From NCBI GenBank assembly GCA_905182655.1, contig CAJJCN010000022.1, positions 1 through 64,000 on the forward strand: a stretch of 64,000 nt of DNA. Reading direction: 5' to 3'. This document shows positions 27,201 to 36,170 of the stretch, one piece after another. How positions within the stretch are numbered: position 1 is the first letter of the stretch; each line of letters begins with the position of its first letter. This DNA is from Flammeovirgaceae bacterium UBA4465. Its GTDB lineage: Bacteria; Bacteroidota; Bacteroidia; Cytophagales; Cyclobacteriaceae. Under the pieces are notes generated by a model. That model was not told where the DNA came from and did not search any database. It worked only from the letters and a program-made list of their open reading frames with translations. The position numbers were made by a program, and so were the translations under genes.

Positions 27201-27829
27201 ATTGATATTTTATTATCGCCCATCTTATTCTTAATATTGATCCATCTACTGACCCATTTAGACTTATTCCAGAAATGTTTTTTCTTTATCTTGTTAACCA
27301 CTGGATCATATAACATTCCTGTGCAGAGACAGTTACTCCGTTTCTTTTTTTGTAAAATCTCATAGTTAACACAACTCTGACAGCCTTTCCAAAACGCATC
27401 ATCATCAGTCAATTCACTAAAGGTTACTGGCTCATAACCCAATTCTGAATTTATTTTCATTACCGGCAACGATGTGGTCAACCCAAAGAGTTTAGCTTCA
27501 GGAAACATTTTTATGGAATGCTGAAAAGCGAGCTTTTTGATCTTTTTAGCCACTCCTTGGTTTCTAAATTTATGATGGATGACGAGTCCGGAATTGGCTA
27601 CGTATTTGGTGTTCCCCCAACTTTCTATATAGCAAAATCCGACGAGCTCTCCCACACGTGAGACCGCAATAATGGCCTTGTGCTCGTTTATTTTTTGTGT
27701 GATGTAACTAGGCGAACGTCTGGCAATGCCCGTTCCCCTTTTTTTGGCACTCTCTTCTATCAAGGCAGATATATCATTGGCATATCCCACATGATGGAAT
27801 GAAGCGATTTGAATTACAATTGAATCCAT
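27197..27829 (-). CDS. GNAT acyltransferase, likely the N-acylglutamate synthase of the operon
   Basis: This is the first gene of the arginine operon. The 210-residue protein has a GNAT fold in residues about 5-140, including the acyl-CoA-binding pattern HHKFRNQGVAKKIK near residue 88. After it comes a cysteine-bearing tail (CQSCVNYEI, then CLCTGM near residue 165) that could bind a metal. No classical argA or argJ is present, so this protein most likely makes N-succinyl- or N-acetylglutamate. From memory, genetics in Bacteroides thetaiotaomicron assigned this step to the equivalent gene. The exact acyl donor is inferred. Confidence 0.85.
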   Translation of the reverse strand: MDSIVIQIASFHHVGYANDISALIEESAKKRGTGIARRSPSYITQKINEHKAIIAVSRVGELVGFCYIESWGNTKYVANSGLVIHHKFRNQGVAKKIKKLAFQHSIKMFPEAKLFGLTTSLPVMKINSELGYEPVTFSELTDDDAFWKGCQSCVNYEILQKKKRSNCLCTGMLYDPVVNKIKKKHFWNKSKWVSRWINIKNKMGDNKISI

Positions 27830-27876
27830 TGCTTGATTTAATAAATAAAAGAATAATAAAAAGATGTATGAGGGTC

Positions 27877-27925
27877 GACCGTTCCGCGTGGGAGGTCATG
27901 TTGATATATAGGCTAACGCCTAGCC
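27877..27925 (-). promoter_or_regulatory. Structured GC-rich leader before the arginine operon
   Basis: Two hairpins can form. One has 7 pairs: GACC and TCC (27877-27880, 27883-27885) against GGAGGTC (27891-27897), with a 2-base bulge. The other has 5 pairs: GGCTA (27911-27915) against TAGCC (27921-27925). On the minus strand they are followed by a T-rich tract and the GNAT start 48 bp away. The composition contrasts with the AT-rich flanks. Attenuation or mRNA protection is possible but unproven. Confidence 0.35.
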
Positions 27926-28107
27926 GGGAATATCGGCCTTAAGAGAAAATTGGGTGCTATGTAAAGAATTGAAAGCATGTTTTACAACGCAAGAATAATA
28001 TTAATTATTAATTTTATCTAATTTATCTAGTAAAAAATAGGGTAAAACTATCTAAACCACTTAAAAAAGAGAAATAACCCGTTTTGGAGGCTCATGTACT
28101 TAATGAT

Positions 28108-28257
28108 TTACTCCCGTTCACCAGATGACTCTGCTGAATTGACTATCTCGTAATGAATCCTTTTTCCACTTTGTGGCCTTTGCAGGAAATTCTTGATAAA
28201 TGTATAAAATCCGCTTGGATAAAGTTCCGACCACTCAAATAATAATGGCACATTCAT
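28108..28257 (-). CDS. Possible small protein upstream of the arginine operon
   Basis: This is an open frame of 49 codons from ATG 28257 to TAA, with an in-frame stop two codons before the ATG. The product starts MNVPLLFEWSELYPSGFY and ends ESSGERE. It is balanced in composition, with no membrane segment or known motif. It sits 56 bp from the divergent amidohydrolase gene and 278 bp before the GNAT gene on the same strand. It may be a real small gene, the end of a decayed gene or chance. Confidence 0.3.
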   Translation of the reverse strand: MNVPLLFEWSELYPSGFYTFIKNFLQRPQSGKRIHYEIVNSAESSGERE

Positions 28258-28313
28258 AAGTTCCTAATCCCTAATTATATATAAATTATTGTAGAATTAA
28301 TTGTACTTATCAA

Positions 28314-31300
28314 ATGAAACTCGAAGGAATAATTATAATAATTGGCTTGCTTTTTTTCAACGCTCAAGTTTTTTCGCAAGAAACAGTAACGCCAAACGAT
28401 GTTCACGACGAACGCGTCCATGCCTATGCATTTATAAATGCTCACCTGTTTGTTGATTATCAAACCCAAATTGAACATGCGACTTTACTGATAAAAGAGG
28501 GTAAAGTCATTCAAATAGGGACCAACCTTACTGCTCCTTTGGGTTATATCGTGGTTGATCTCAAGGGTAAGTATATCTACCCCTCTTTAATTGACCTACA
28601 TACACATTATGGACTTCCAAAAGTAGCGCTTGCCACGTCCCGGGGATTTAGCGGTGCAGAGCAAATGCTCACCAAGACGCCCGGCGCTTATAATGCCAAT
28701 GAAGCCATCAAATCAGATTTTAATGCGAGTGAAGTATTTAATAATAATGATAAAACGGCTACGAACTTCCGTAAAATAGGCTTTGGATCTGTCCTTTCCT
28801 TTAGGGCAGATGGTATTGCACGAGGTACCTCAACTTTTACAACCCTTGGGGATAATCCAAATAAAAACATCCTTATCCAAAATGCTGCCGCCCATTACTC
28901 TCTTAATAAGGGAACCTCTAAACAATATTATCCAGGCTCTACCATGGGCTATATTTCCTTATTACGTCAAACTTATTTAGATGCTGCATGGTACGGGCAG
29001 TTCAACCCTCGCCCCTTTTTAGATCAATCACTTGAGGCCTGGATCGCTGAGCAAAATTTACCCCAATTTTTTGATGCCGGAGGATGGATTAATGTACTCA
29101 GAGCTGATAAAGTTGGCGATGAATTTGGCGTTCAATATGTGATAAAAAGTGGTGGTGATGCCTACAAAAGAATTGAGGAAATTAAAGCGACTGGAGCCAC
29201 GCTCATCGTACCTGTAAATTTCCCAGAAACCTACGATGTTGATGATCCTATTGATGCCTTTTCGGTCTCGTTGGCTGACATGAAACATTGGGAACTGGCT
29301 CCCTCAAATTTAGCTAAACTCGAAGCAGCTGGTATCAGTTTTGCCATTACAAGTGATGGGCTTACTAAAAAATCAAAGTTTCTGACTCATATCCGTAAGG
29401 CCATAGATCATGGCCTTTCTGAGTCAATGGCACTCAAAGCCCTGACACTTACACCCGCAGAACTGATCCAAATAAATCATCAAGTTGGATCCTTGAGACC
29501 CAATATGCTGGCCAACTTCATTATTACCTCCGGTAAATTATTCGATAAAAAAACCATCATCCATGAAAATTGGGTACAAGGAAGACCTTACCGTTTCCAG
29601 TCATTGAGTACCGAGAATTATGAAGGGAAGTATACCCTAACCTTAGACAATAAAGATTACGAGATGAAGATCACCGGAGCCGCTGGGTCAGAAAAAGCCA
29701 AACTTATCCTCAATGACTCCGTTACACATGACATAAAATCAACATTAACGACTACACTAGTCACATTTAGCTTTCCTCTAAATAAAAAAACCATTAGACT
29801 CTCGGGCTGGCGAACCGCTTCAGGTTGGAAAGGAACCGGTCAATTAGCCGATGGCAAATGGGTCCAATGGAAGTCCACACGCATAAGTGATTTAGACTCA
29901 AAACAAGAAAAAAAGAAATTGACTACGCCTCCAAAGGATCCTCTAGGACCGGTAATTTTTCCATTTATCGCATATGGTAATGAGACGCATCCGCAACAAC
30001 AAACCCTACTTATAAAAAACACCACTGTATGGACCAATGAAGCCATGGGTGTGTTAGAAGATACAGATGTGTTATTAAAAGAAGGAAAAATTTCAAAGGT
30101 GGGTAAAAACCTCCAAGATCCTTCAGCCCTGGTCATCGATGGTAGTGGGAAACACTTGACCAGTGGCATTATTGATGAACATACCCATATCGGAGGTGGG
30201 GGTAATGATCGAGCTACTAACTCATCCATGGTCCGGATAGGAGATCAGCTGAATTCCGAAGACATTAATATTTACCGGGCCCTCGCCGGCGGCGTTACAG
30301 CAGTTCAGGTACTTCATGGTTCAGCCAACCCAGTCGGTGGTCAATCCGCCTTGATCAAGTTGCGTTGGGGAGTAGCTCCAGATGAATTGAAAATCAAAAA
30401 TGCAGATGGCTATATCAAATTTGCCTTAGGTGAAAACGTAAAAAGATCTCGAAATTCCAGTTCTACCCGTTTTCCCCAAACTAGAATGGGTGTCGAACAA
30501 GTTTATATGGATGGGTTCACCCAAGCCCTCGCTTACGGTAAAGAGTGGTCTGTCTACGACGGGCTTCCAAAAAAATCAAAAATTAGGATGCCTCAACCTA
30601 GGCGCAATTTGGTAGACGAAACCATGTTGGAAATTATTAATAAGGAGCGCTTTATTACTTGCCACTCTTATGTTCAATCTGAGATCAATATGCTGATGAA
30701 GGTCGCAGAGCAATTCAATTTTAACATCAATACCTTCACGCACATCTTGGAAGGATACAAAGTTGCTGACAAAATGAAAGCCCATGGCGCAGGTGCTTCA
30801 ACCTTTTCTGATTGGTGGAATTACAAATGGGAAGTGCGTTATGCCATTCCATATAATGCAGCTATCATGTATACTGAAGGGGTTGTTACAGCTATCAATT
30901 CAGATGATTCCAACAGCGGGAGAAGACTGAATCAAGAAGCGGCAAAATCCGTAAAATATGGAGGACTGTCCGAAGAAAATGTATGGAAAATGGTTACACT
31001 CAATCCCGCCAAATTACTTCATTTGGATGACCGAATGGGAAGTGTCAAGGTAGGTAAAGATGCCGATATCGTACTCTGGACAGATCATCCCCTTTCTGTA
31101 TATGCTAAAGTAGAAAAAACCATTGTTGATGGTATTGTCTATTTCGATGTGGAAAAGGACAAAGCCTCCAGAGCTATGATCCAGTCAGAGCGGGCCAGAC
31201 TTATTCAAAAGATGAAAAACGCAAAGAAAAGTGGTGCTCCCACGGAGCGCCGAAGCTCGAAAATATTTATTGAATTTGACTGCGATGATGACCACTTGGC

Positions 31301-31331
31301 TACCTCATTTGATCTGGATACAAAAGAATAA
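28314..31331 (+). CDS. Exported tandem amidohydrolase-family protein
   Basis: This 1005-residue protein has a signal peptide (about 1-21, ending VFSQE). It contains two metallo-dependent amidohydrolase domains in a row. The first (about 35-430) has the metal motif H96-T-H98, a TSDGL motif and ends with an imidazolonepropionase-like AELIQINHQVGSLRPNMLANF. A β-rich linker of about 130 residues follows. The second (about 560-980) has H623-T-H625, a late NSDDSNSGRR motif and AKLLHLDDRMGSVKVGKDADIV. The substrate is unknown; cyclic amides or dipeptides are typical for exported members. The gene lies 39 bp before a second amidohydrolase-like gene, probably in one operon. Confidence 0.85.
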   Translation: MKLEGIIIIIGLLFFNAQVFSQETVTPNDVHDERVHAYAFINAHLFVDYQTQIEHATLLIKEGKVIQIGTNLTAPLGYIVVDLKGKYIYPSLIDLHTHYGLPKVALATSRGFSGAEQMLTKTPGAYNANEAIKSDFNASEVFNNNDKTATNFRKIGFGSVLSFRADGIARGTSTFTTLGDNPNKNILIQNAAAHYSLNKGTSKQYYPGSTMGYISLLRQTYLDAAWYGQFNPRPFLDQSLEAWIAEQNLPQFFDAGGWINVLRADKVGDEFGVQYVIKSGGDAYKRIEEIKATGATLIVPVNFPETYDVDDPIDAFSVSLADMKHWELAPSNLAKLEAAGISFAITSDGLTKKSKFLTHIRKAIDHGLSESMALKALTLTPAELIQINHQVGSLRPNMLANFIITSGKLFDKKTIIHENWVQGRPYRFQSLSTENYEGKYTLTLDNKDYEMKITGAAGSEKAKLILNDSVTHDIKSTLTTTLVTFSFPLNKKTIRLSGWRTASGWKGTGQLADGKWVQWKSTRISDLDSKQEKKKLTTPPKDPLGPVIFPFIAYGNETHPQQQTLLIKNTTVWTNEAMGVLEDTDVLLKEGKISKVGKNLQDPSALVIDGSGKHLTSGIIDEHTHIGGGGNDRATNSSMVRIGDQLNSEDINIYRALAGGVTAVQVLHGSANPVGGQSALIKLRWGVAPDELKIKNADGYIKFALGENVKRSRNSSSTRFPQTRMGVEQVYMDGFTQALAYGKEWSVYDGLPKKSKIRMPQPRRNLVDETMLEIINKERFITCHSYVQSEINMLMKVAEQFNFNINTFTHILEGYKVADKMKAHGAGASTFSDWWNYKWEVRYAIPYNAAIMYTEGVVTAINSDDSNSGRRLNQEAAKSVKYGGLSEENVWKMVTLNPAKLLHLDDRMGSVKVGKDADIVLWTDHPLSVYAKVEKTIVDGIVYFDVEKDKASRAMIQSERARLIQKMKNAKKSGAPTERRSSKIFIEFDCDDDHLATSFDLDTKE

Positions 31332-31370
31332 ATAAAAGATCTCAGATCAATTACATCTAACATATTAAAC

Positions 31371-32672
31371 ATGAAGAAAATTATTAATCTCTCCCTCGGA
31401 ATATGGATGACCCTTTCGGTCAACGCTCAAGTGCCCGTACCCGCACCATCCCAAGATCAACCCATCCTTCTTGTAGGGGGGTTGGCTCATATAGGCAATG
31501 GAGAAGTGATTCAAAATTCACTTATAGGATTTGATAACGGGAAAATAATTCTGGTTGCCGAATCATCAGATAATGTTACTGATTCCTCTGGCTACAAAGT
31601 CATTAATATTACGGGAAAACATGTTTATCCAGGATTCATACTCCCCAACTCACAGATAGGATTGCAAGAAGTAAGTGCGATAAGAGCCATGAGCGATATG
31701 GACGAACGAGGAGAGATGAATCCCAATGTAAGATCTGTCATATCCTACAACACCGATTCTGAATTTATTCCAACCTTTCGGTTCAATGGAATTTTAAGTG
31801 CAGAAACGACTCCCGTAGGTGGCCGGATTTCTGGAACGTCTTCGGTCATGGAAATGGAAGGTTGGAATTGGGAAGATGCGGCACATACCGTGGACATGGG
31901 TATCCACATGAATTGGCCTTCAAAGATGAATCGAAAATATGATTACAGCACTTATACGGCAAAAATGGAACCTAACATAAAATATAATGAGTCCATTGCC
32001 ACATTGAAAGGACTTTTTGAGGATGCCCTCGCTTATGGAGCTACGCAAGACCCATCCATCAACTTAAAATTAGCTGCGCTACAAGGGCTTTTCAATGGAA
32101 ATTTAATTCTATTTATTCATGCTGGAACTTCCAAGGAAATTATAGAAAGTGTCCTTTTCGCTAAAGATATTGGCATACAGAAAATGGTGATCATTGCTGG
32201 TAGTCACCTCTTGAATGTAGCTGGATTCTTAAAGGAACATAATATTGGTGTGATTATACCCCCCACACACAGTATGCCCAGTCGGGTAGATGAAGACGTC
32301 TATGGTCCATATAAACTCCCCGCTCAATTGTTTGAAGCAGGGCTTACCGTCTCCCTTTCACATCGCGGTATGCTCGCCCATGGAAGGAACCTGCCTTTCT
32401 TTGCGGGTACAGCAGCTGCTTACGGTTTAGATAAAGAAGAAGCCTTAAAAATGATTACTTCTAACACGGCCAAGCTCCTGGGTATAGATGATCGCTTAGG
32501 CTCGTTGACTGTGGGAAAAGATGCTACGTTATTTGTCTCTGAAGGGGATGCCTTAGATTTTAGAACCAATATTTTGTCCCATGCCTTCATTAGTGGAAAA
32601 CAAGTGACCCTGGACAATAAACAACAGGAATTGTATCAAAGATTTTCTAAAAAATATGGCCATATAGACTGA
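31371..32672 (+). CDS. Exported amidohydrolase-like protein lacking the HxH metal motif
   Basis: This 433-residue protein has a signal peptide (about 1-19, ending VNAQV). The fold is amidohydrolase-like: VYPGFILPNSQIG sits where catalytic members have PGFIDxHxH, and the C-terminus has the familiar NTAKLLGIDDRLGSLTVGKDATLFV. The two first-strand metal histidines are missing; Asn and Gln-Ile occupy the place. It may retain a partial site (HAGTS near 253, SHRG near 326) or act as a non-catalytic partner of the protein encoded just upstream. Confidence 0.8.
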   Translation: MKKIINLSLGIWMTLSVNAQVPVPAPSQDQPILLVGGLAHIGNGEVIQNSLIGFDNGKIILVAESSDNVTDSSGYKVINITGKHVYPGFILPNSQIGLQEVSAIRAMSDMDERGEMNPNVRSVISYNTDSEFIPTFRFNGILSAETTPVGGRISGTSSVMEMEGWNWEDAAHTVDMGIHMNWPSKMNRKYDYSTYTAKMEPNIKYNESIATLKGLFEDALAYGATQDPSINLKLAALQGLFNGNLILFIHAGTSKEIIESVLFAKDIGIQKMVIIAGSHLLNVAGFLKEHNIGVIIPPTHSMPSRVDEDVYGPYKLPAQLFEAGLTVSLSHRGMLAHGRNLPFFAGTAAAYGLDKEEALKMITSNTAKLLGIDDRLGSLTVGKDATLFVSEGDALDFRTNILSHAFISGKQVTLDNKQQELYQRFSKKYGHID

Positions 32673-32894
32673 TCTACGAGGCGGTTATGATATCTATAAA
32701 GCACGGGATTCCGAATATCTATTGAGGTCTGTCATCAACTATGCGCTTCTATGTAACTATTGGGCTGACGCCATGCGATGCATCTTTTTATAATCGCTAC
32801 TCACACATCACAAATACGATGGACAATTAGGTTTTATCCGAACAGGACTCAGGTGTTGTAACATACACAAAGGACTGAAAACACTTCCTTAAGC
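32673..32894. other. Spacer between convergent amidohydrolase and nqrE genes
   Basis: This 222-bp stretch has no protein-like frame, no clear hairpin with a T-run and no repeat that I can recognise. The missing nqrF would be expected here, but neither strand encodes a flavodoxin-reductase or ferredoxin motif. Confidence 0.6.
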
Positions 32895-33506
32895 TTAAAG
32901 AGCAATACCAATAAAAGACTTGAAGGCCAAGCCCATAAGACCTGTGATCAGCATCGTGATACCCAAACCTTTGAGGCCTGAGGGAACCTTCGAATATTTT
33001 AATTTTTCTCGGATCGCAGCCAAGGCTATGATGGCCAAGAAAAATCCAAAACCAGACCCAAAACCATATGAAGTAGCCTCAATGATGTTATAGTCCTTCT
33101 GGACCATAAACAATGAAGAGCCTAGAATAGCACAATTAACTGCGATTAAGGGTAAAAAGATACCCAATGAACCATAAAGAGCCGGAGAAAGTTTCTCAAT
33201 AATCATCTCCACCAATTGAACCATTGAAGCAATTACAGCAATGAACATAATGAATTGAAGAAAAGTCAAGTCAATAGACTCAAAGCTTCCATCTATCCAC
33301 GTCAAGGCCCCTTCTTTCAGAACATATTCTTGAAGTAACCAATTAACAGGGACCGTTAAAGTGAGTACAAAAACTACCGCTAAACCAAGACCAAAAGCGG
33401 TTTCTACTTTTTTAGATACCGCCAAAAATGAACACATGCCTAAATAATAGGCAAAAATCATGTTGTCTATAAAAATCCCCCTGAGTGCTATATTAAAAAC
33501 TTCCAT
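32895..33506 (-). CDS. nqrE: Na+-translocating NADH:quinone reductase subunit E
   Basis: NqrE is an integral membrane subunit that with NqrD holds an iron centre. The chosen start at 33506 gives 203 residues beginning [15 protein letters not shown], the normal NqrE start; an open extension to 33560 would add 18 charged residues and overlap nqrD. About six transmembrane segments are seen, with [17 protein letters not shown] and a conserved [10 protein letters not shown] in which the cysteines are expected to contribute to the intramembrane cluster. It is the last gene of the nqr set here. Confidence 0.93.
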   Translation of the reverse strand: MEVFNIALRGIFIDNMIFAYYLGMCSFLAVSKKVETAFGLGLAVVFVLTLTVPVNWLLQEYVLKEGALTWIDGSFESIDLTFLQFIMFIAVIASMVQLVEMIIEKLSPALYGSLGIFLPLIAVNCAILGSSLFMVQKDYNIIEATSYGFGSGFGFFLAIIALAAIREKLKYSKVPSGLKGLGITMLITGLMGLAFKSFIGIAL

Positions 33507-33520
33507 TGTGCTCTGTTCTT

Positions 33521-34201
33521 TTAATTTTCTACGTATCCTGACTTTGATCTTTGAATCCAAATGAGAATGCCTAATACGACAAACGCACCTATTGAGTCTA
33601 CCATCAGGCCATTGGTAGGAAAAGTGGTCCAGCCTATGGCTTCAAAAATTTTGAAATCAAAAATTGAACCTGACCCCAATAATTCTCTAAAAAAGGCAAC
33701 GGTTAAGATGATCCATGCATAGCCAAATCCAGAGCCTAAACCATCCAATATGGAATCGTAGGGTTTGTTGGCCATGGCAAAAGCTTCAAGCCGACCCATT
33801 ACAATACAATTGGTGATGATCAGTCCAACATAAGCACCTAAAACCTTGTACATATCGTAACTGTAGGCTTTTAAAAATTCACTTACCAGCGTTACCAAAG
33901 TAGCTACTACGGCCAATTGAACAATGATCCTGATCCGACCAGGAATCAAGTTTCGCATCAATGAAATAATTAAATTAGCAAAGACGATGACAAAAACTAC
34001 TGCGATTGACATCACTAAAGTAGGCTCTAACTTCACAGTAACCGCCAAAGCAGAGCAAATACCCAATACTTGGATCGTAATAGGATTGTCATCCGACAAC
34101 GGATCAGTAACAATGTTCTTTCTCCTTTTTGATAAAAATGGTTCAGCAGGTTTTTTTTCTACCTTTAGTTCTTTTTCTACTACAGTCGCTTCAGCACTCA
34201 T
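33521..34201 (-). CDS. nqrD: Na+-translocating NADH:quinone reductase subunit D
   Basis: This 226-residue membrane subunit is homologous to NqrE. A hydrophilic N-terminal arm of about 35 residues is followed by six membrane segments. The half-motifs [19 protein letters not shown] and [15 protein letters not shown] carry the two conserved cysteines that pair with those of NqrE. It is separated from nqrE by 14 bp and from nqrC by 21 bp. Confidence 0.94.
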   Translation of the reverse strand: MSAEATVVEKELKVEKKPAEPFLSKRRKNIVTDPLSDDNPITIQVLGICSALAVTVKLEPTLVMSIAVVFVIVFANLIISLMRNLIPGRIRIIVQLAVVATLVTLVSEFLKAYSYDMYKVLGAYVGLIITNCIVMGRLEAFAMANKPYDSILDGLGSGFGYAWIILTVAFFRELLGSGSIFDFKIFEAIGWTTFPTNGLMVDSIGAFVVLGILIWIQRSKSGYVEN

Positions 34202-34222
34202 ATTAATCTCGTTAGTCGTTTT

Positions 34223-34984
34223 CTAGTTAATTGCAATTTCATTTTGACCCTTCGTATTCTTGATAAAACTTTGATAACAACCCAAATATTCTTTCAACAT
34301 TTTATTGACCCCTTTGGCAGTTATGGTCGCCCCAGAAAGGCCGTCGACCTCGTGCGTACTCAGCCCCATTTTACCCTCTCCTTTGACCATGGTAATGGAT
34401 TCTAAGTCACCTGCCTCATTAAATATTTTTTTGTTTTCCTTATAACGATTTCTCACCTTTTCTTCTGTAATTCTAGCGCCTAGCCCAGGAGTTTCTCCTT
34501 TATGATCAAAGGCAACTCCCTTTACCGTATTGAGGTCCGATTCTAAAGCAATATAGCCAGAGATCCAATCCCAAAGCCCCAATCCAAACATAGGAAAAAC
34601 ATAGGCCTCAACGACGTTGGGATCCGATTCATTTAATATCATATAAATGGGATACAATCGATCCTCTCTAGCTATTTTATGATTTTTTTGCGCATTTACC
34701 TTTTCAGCAATCAACGGATTACCTTTCGCATCTGTAGAAATGATTTCACCTTCAATATCTACCACGACAGATTTAACGCGGGCTTTATATAGATTCAGAA
34801 TCTCTTCTGGTGTATTGAAAGTTGAAATATCCATTACAGCGCCCAAAATTTTCTTTTTAGTGTCTAACTCGACTTGTTTGTCTTGAGCAGGTTTTAATAA
34901 AACCGAAGTCAGAGACATGGCTCCACCGATCAAAACCGTCATGATTGCGGAAAAAACTAGGATGTAAATATTAGATCGTTGCAC
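34223..34984 (-). CDS. nqrC: Na+-translocating NADH:quinone reductase subunit C
   Basis: This subunit carries a covalently bound FMN on the periplasmic side. The 253-residue protein has one N-terminal membrane anchor (about 5-27) and an FMN-binding domain. The flavinylation motif DGLSGATIT has its acceptor threonine at about residue 220. It overlaps nqrB by 14 bp. Attachment of FMN requires ApbE, which is not encoded in this window. Confidence 0.95.
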   Translation of the reverse strand: MQRSNIYILVFSAIMTVLIGGAMSLTSVLLKPAQDKQVELDTKKKILGAVMDISTFNTPEEILNLYKARVKSVVVDIEGEIISTDAKGNPLIAEKVNAQKNHKIAREDRLYPIYMILNESDPNVVEAYVFPMFGLGLWDWISGYIALESDLNTVKGVAFDHKGETPGLGARITEEKVRNRYKENKKIFNEAGDLESITMVKGEGKMGLSTHEVDGLSGATITAKGVNKMLKEYLGCYQSFIKNTKGQNEIAIN

Positions 34985-36167
34985 GTTTTAATCTTCTTTT
35001 TTTGTGAGCTTCTACTACGTAATAATCAATTAAGGGGGCGAATACATTCATAAAGAGTACCGCTAACATAATGCCTTCAGGATAAGCCGGGTTAGAAATT
35101 CTAATGATTACCGTAAGCACACCAATCATGAACCCATAGATCCACTTACCTGTTTCCGTTTGCGCAGCGGATACGGGATCTGTAGCCATAAATACCGCTC
35201 CAAAAGCCAATCCTCCAACCACAAGATGGTAATGTGCCGGCAGCAACATAAAACTATTGGTACCCGCTAGATTGTATACCATTCCCATCACCCAGGCACC
35301 TCCAAATACAGATAATATAATTTTCCAACTACCTACCCCCGTAATGACTAAAATGGCTGCACCGATTAAGCACATAAGCACTGAGGTTTCACCAATACTT
35401 CCGGGTATGACCCCCAAGAATAAATTCCAAAAATCAAACATTCCTGCATACCAATGCCCGCCTAGGCCCGCCATCACCTCTGTCCCATTCGCTGCTGCTG
35501 CTGCTCCATAGGATAACAAGGTAGCTCCTGAAAAACCATCAACAGCCACTTGATCCCCTAAATAAGTCCAGACCATATCTCCTGATATTTGAGAGGGGTA
35601 CGCAAAATAAAGGAATGCGCGAGAGGTTAAAGCAACATTGAGTATATTCATCCCCGTGCCTCCAAACACCTCTTTGGCGATGATAACACCAAACACAGTT
35701 GCCATAGCTACTTGCCACAGAGGAATGGTTGCGGGCATGACCAACGGAATTAAAATTCCCGTCACCAAAAAACCTTCTTCAATCGGATGATTCCTAATGA
35801 CGCAAAAGGCGAACTCTACTCCCAAGCCTACTCCATAAGAAACGATTAAAATGGGTATCACTTGTCCCGCTCCCAATAAAAATTTACTTAGAAAAGTCGC
35901 ATCGACCACCCCTGTAGCTAAAAAATGTTGATGGCCTACATTCCACATGCCAAACAGCAAACAAGGAATTAAGGCAACTATGACGGTAAACATCACTCGT
36001 TTTAGATCCGCAGCATCTTTGACCTGAACACCTGTTGATCCTGTAGTCAGACTCGGCTTAAAAAAAATCGTCCTATGGCCTTCATATAAGGTATGTAATT
36101 TTTCATATTTAGCACCCTTCTCAACATGAGGTTTGATGCTATCAAATAAATTTTGTAATAATTTCAT
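34971..36167 (-). CDS. nqrB: Na+-translocating NADH:quinone reductase subunit B
   Basis: NqrB is the main membrane subunit, binding FMN covalently and riboflavin, and it forms the sodium path. The 398-residue protein has about ten membrane segments. The flavinylation motif VDGFSGATLL lies near residue 212. EVFGGTGMNILNVALTSRAFLYFAYP and GGLAFGAVFMATDPVSAAQT are typical NqrB/RnfD blocks. It lies 3 bp after nqrA. Confidence 0.95.
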   Translation of the reverse strand: MKLLQNLFDSIKPHVEKGAKYEKLHTLYEGHRTIFFKPSLTTGSTGVQVKDAADLKRVMFTVIVALIPCLLFGMWNVGHQHFLATGVVDATFLSKFLLGAGQVIPILIVSYGVGLGVEFAFCVIRNHPIEEGFLVTGILIPLVMPATIPLWQVAMATVFGVIIAKEVFGGTGMNILNVALTSRAFLYFAYPSQISGDMVWTYLGDQVAVDGFSGATLLSYGAAAAANGTEVMAGLGGHWYAGMFDFWNLFLGVIPGSIGETSVLMCLIGAAILVITGVGSWKIILSVFGGAWVMGMVYNLAGTNSFMLLPAHYHLVVGGLAFGAVFMATDPVSAAQTETGKWIYGFMIGVLTVIIRISNPAYPEGIMLAVLFMNVFAPLIDYYVVEAHKKRRLKRATI

Positions 36168-36170
36168 TAA

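Larger units (their letters stand above)
27830..28313. other. Upstream region of the arginine operon
   Basis: This is a 484-bp spacer between the divergent GNAT and amidohydrolase genes. The part next to the arginine operon (27875-27945) is GC-rich and can form hairpins. The middle (27960-28080) is very AT-rich, with ATTAATTATTAATTTTATC near 28000-28018, where an ArgR-type site or promoter might sit. A possible 49-residue frame lies at 28108-28257. No full TAnnTTTG promoter was found. Confidence 0.5.

Noticed and set aside
27999..28030. ArgR box in the AT-rich tract
   Set aside because: ATTAATTATTAATTTTATC resembles half-sites, but no clear pair of 18-bp ARG boxes is present.
27830..28313. 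Insertion-sequence remnant in the arginine upstream region
   Set aside because: The GC contrast and the small frame suggested decay of a mobile gene, but there are no terminal repeats, target duplications or transposase motifs.
31371..32672. Pseudogene call for the second amidohydrolase
   Set aside because: The frame is intact with a signal peptide and a conserved C-terminus; only the metal motif is replaced, so a non-catalytic protein is more likely than a dead gene.
33507..33560. N-terminal extension of NqrE
   Set aside because: It would add 18 charged residues before the canonical [10 protein letters not shown] start and would overlap the end of nqrD.
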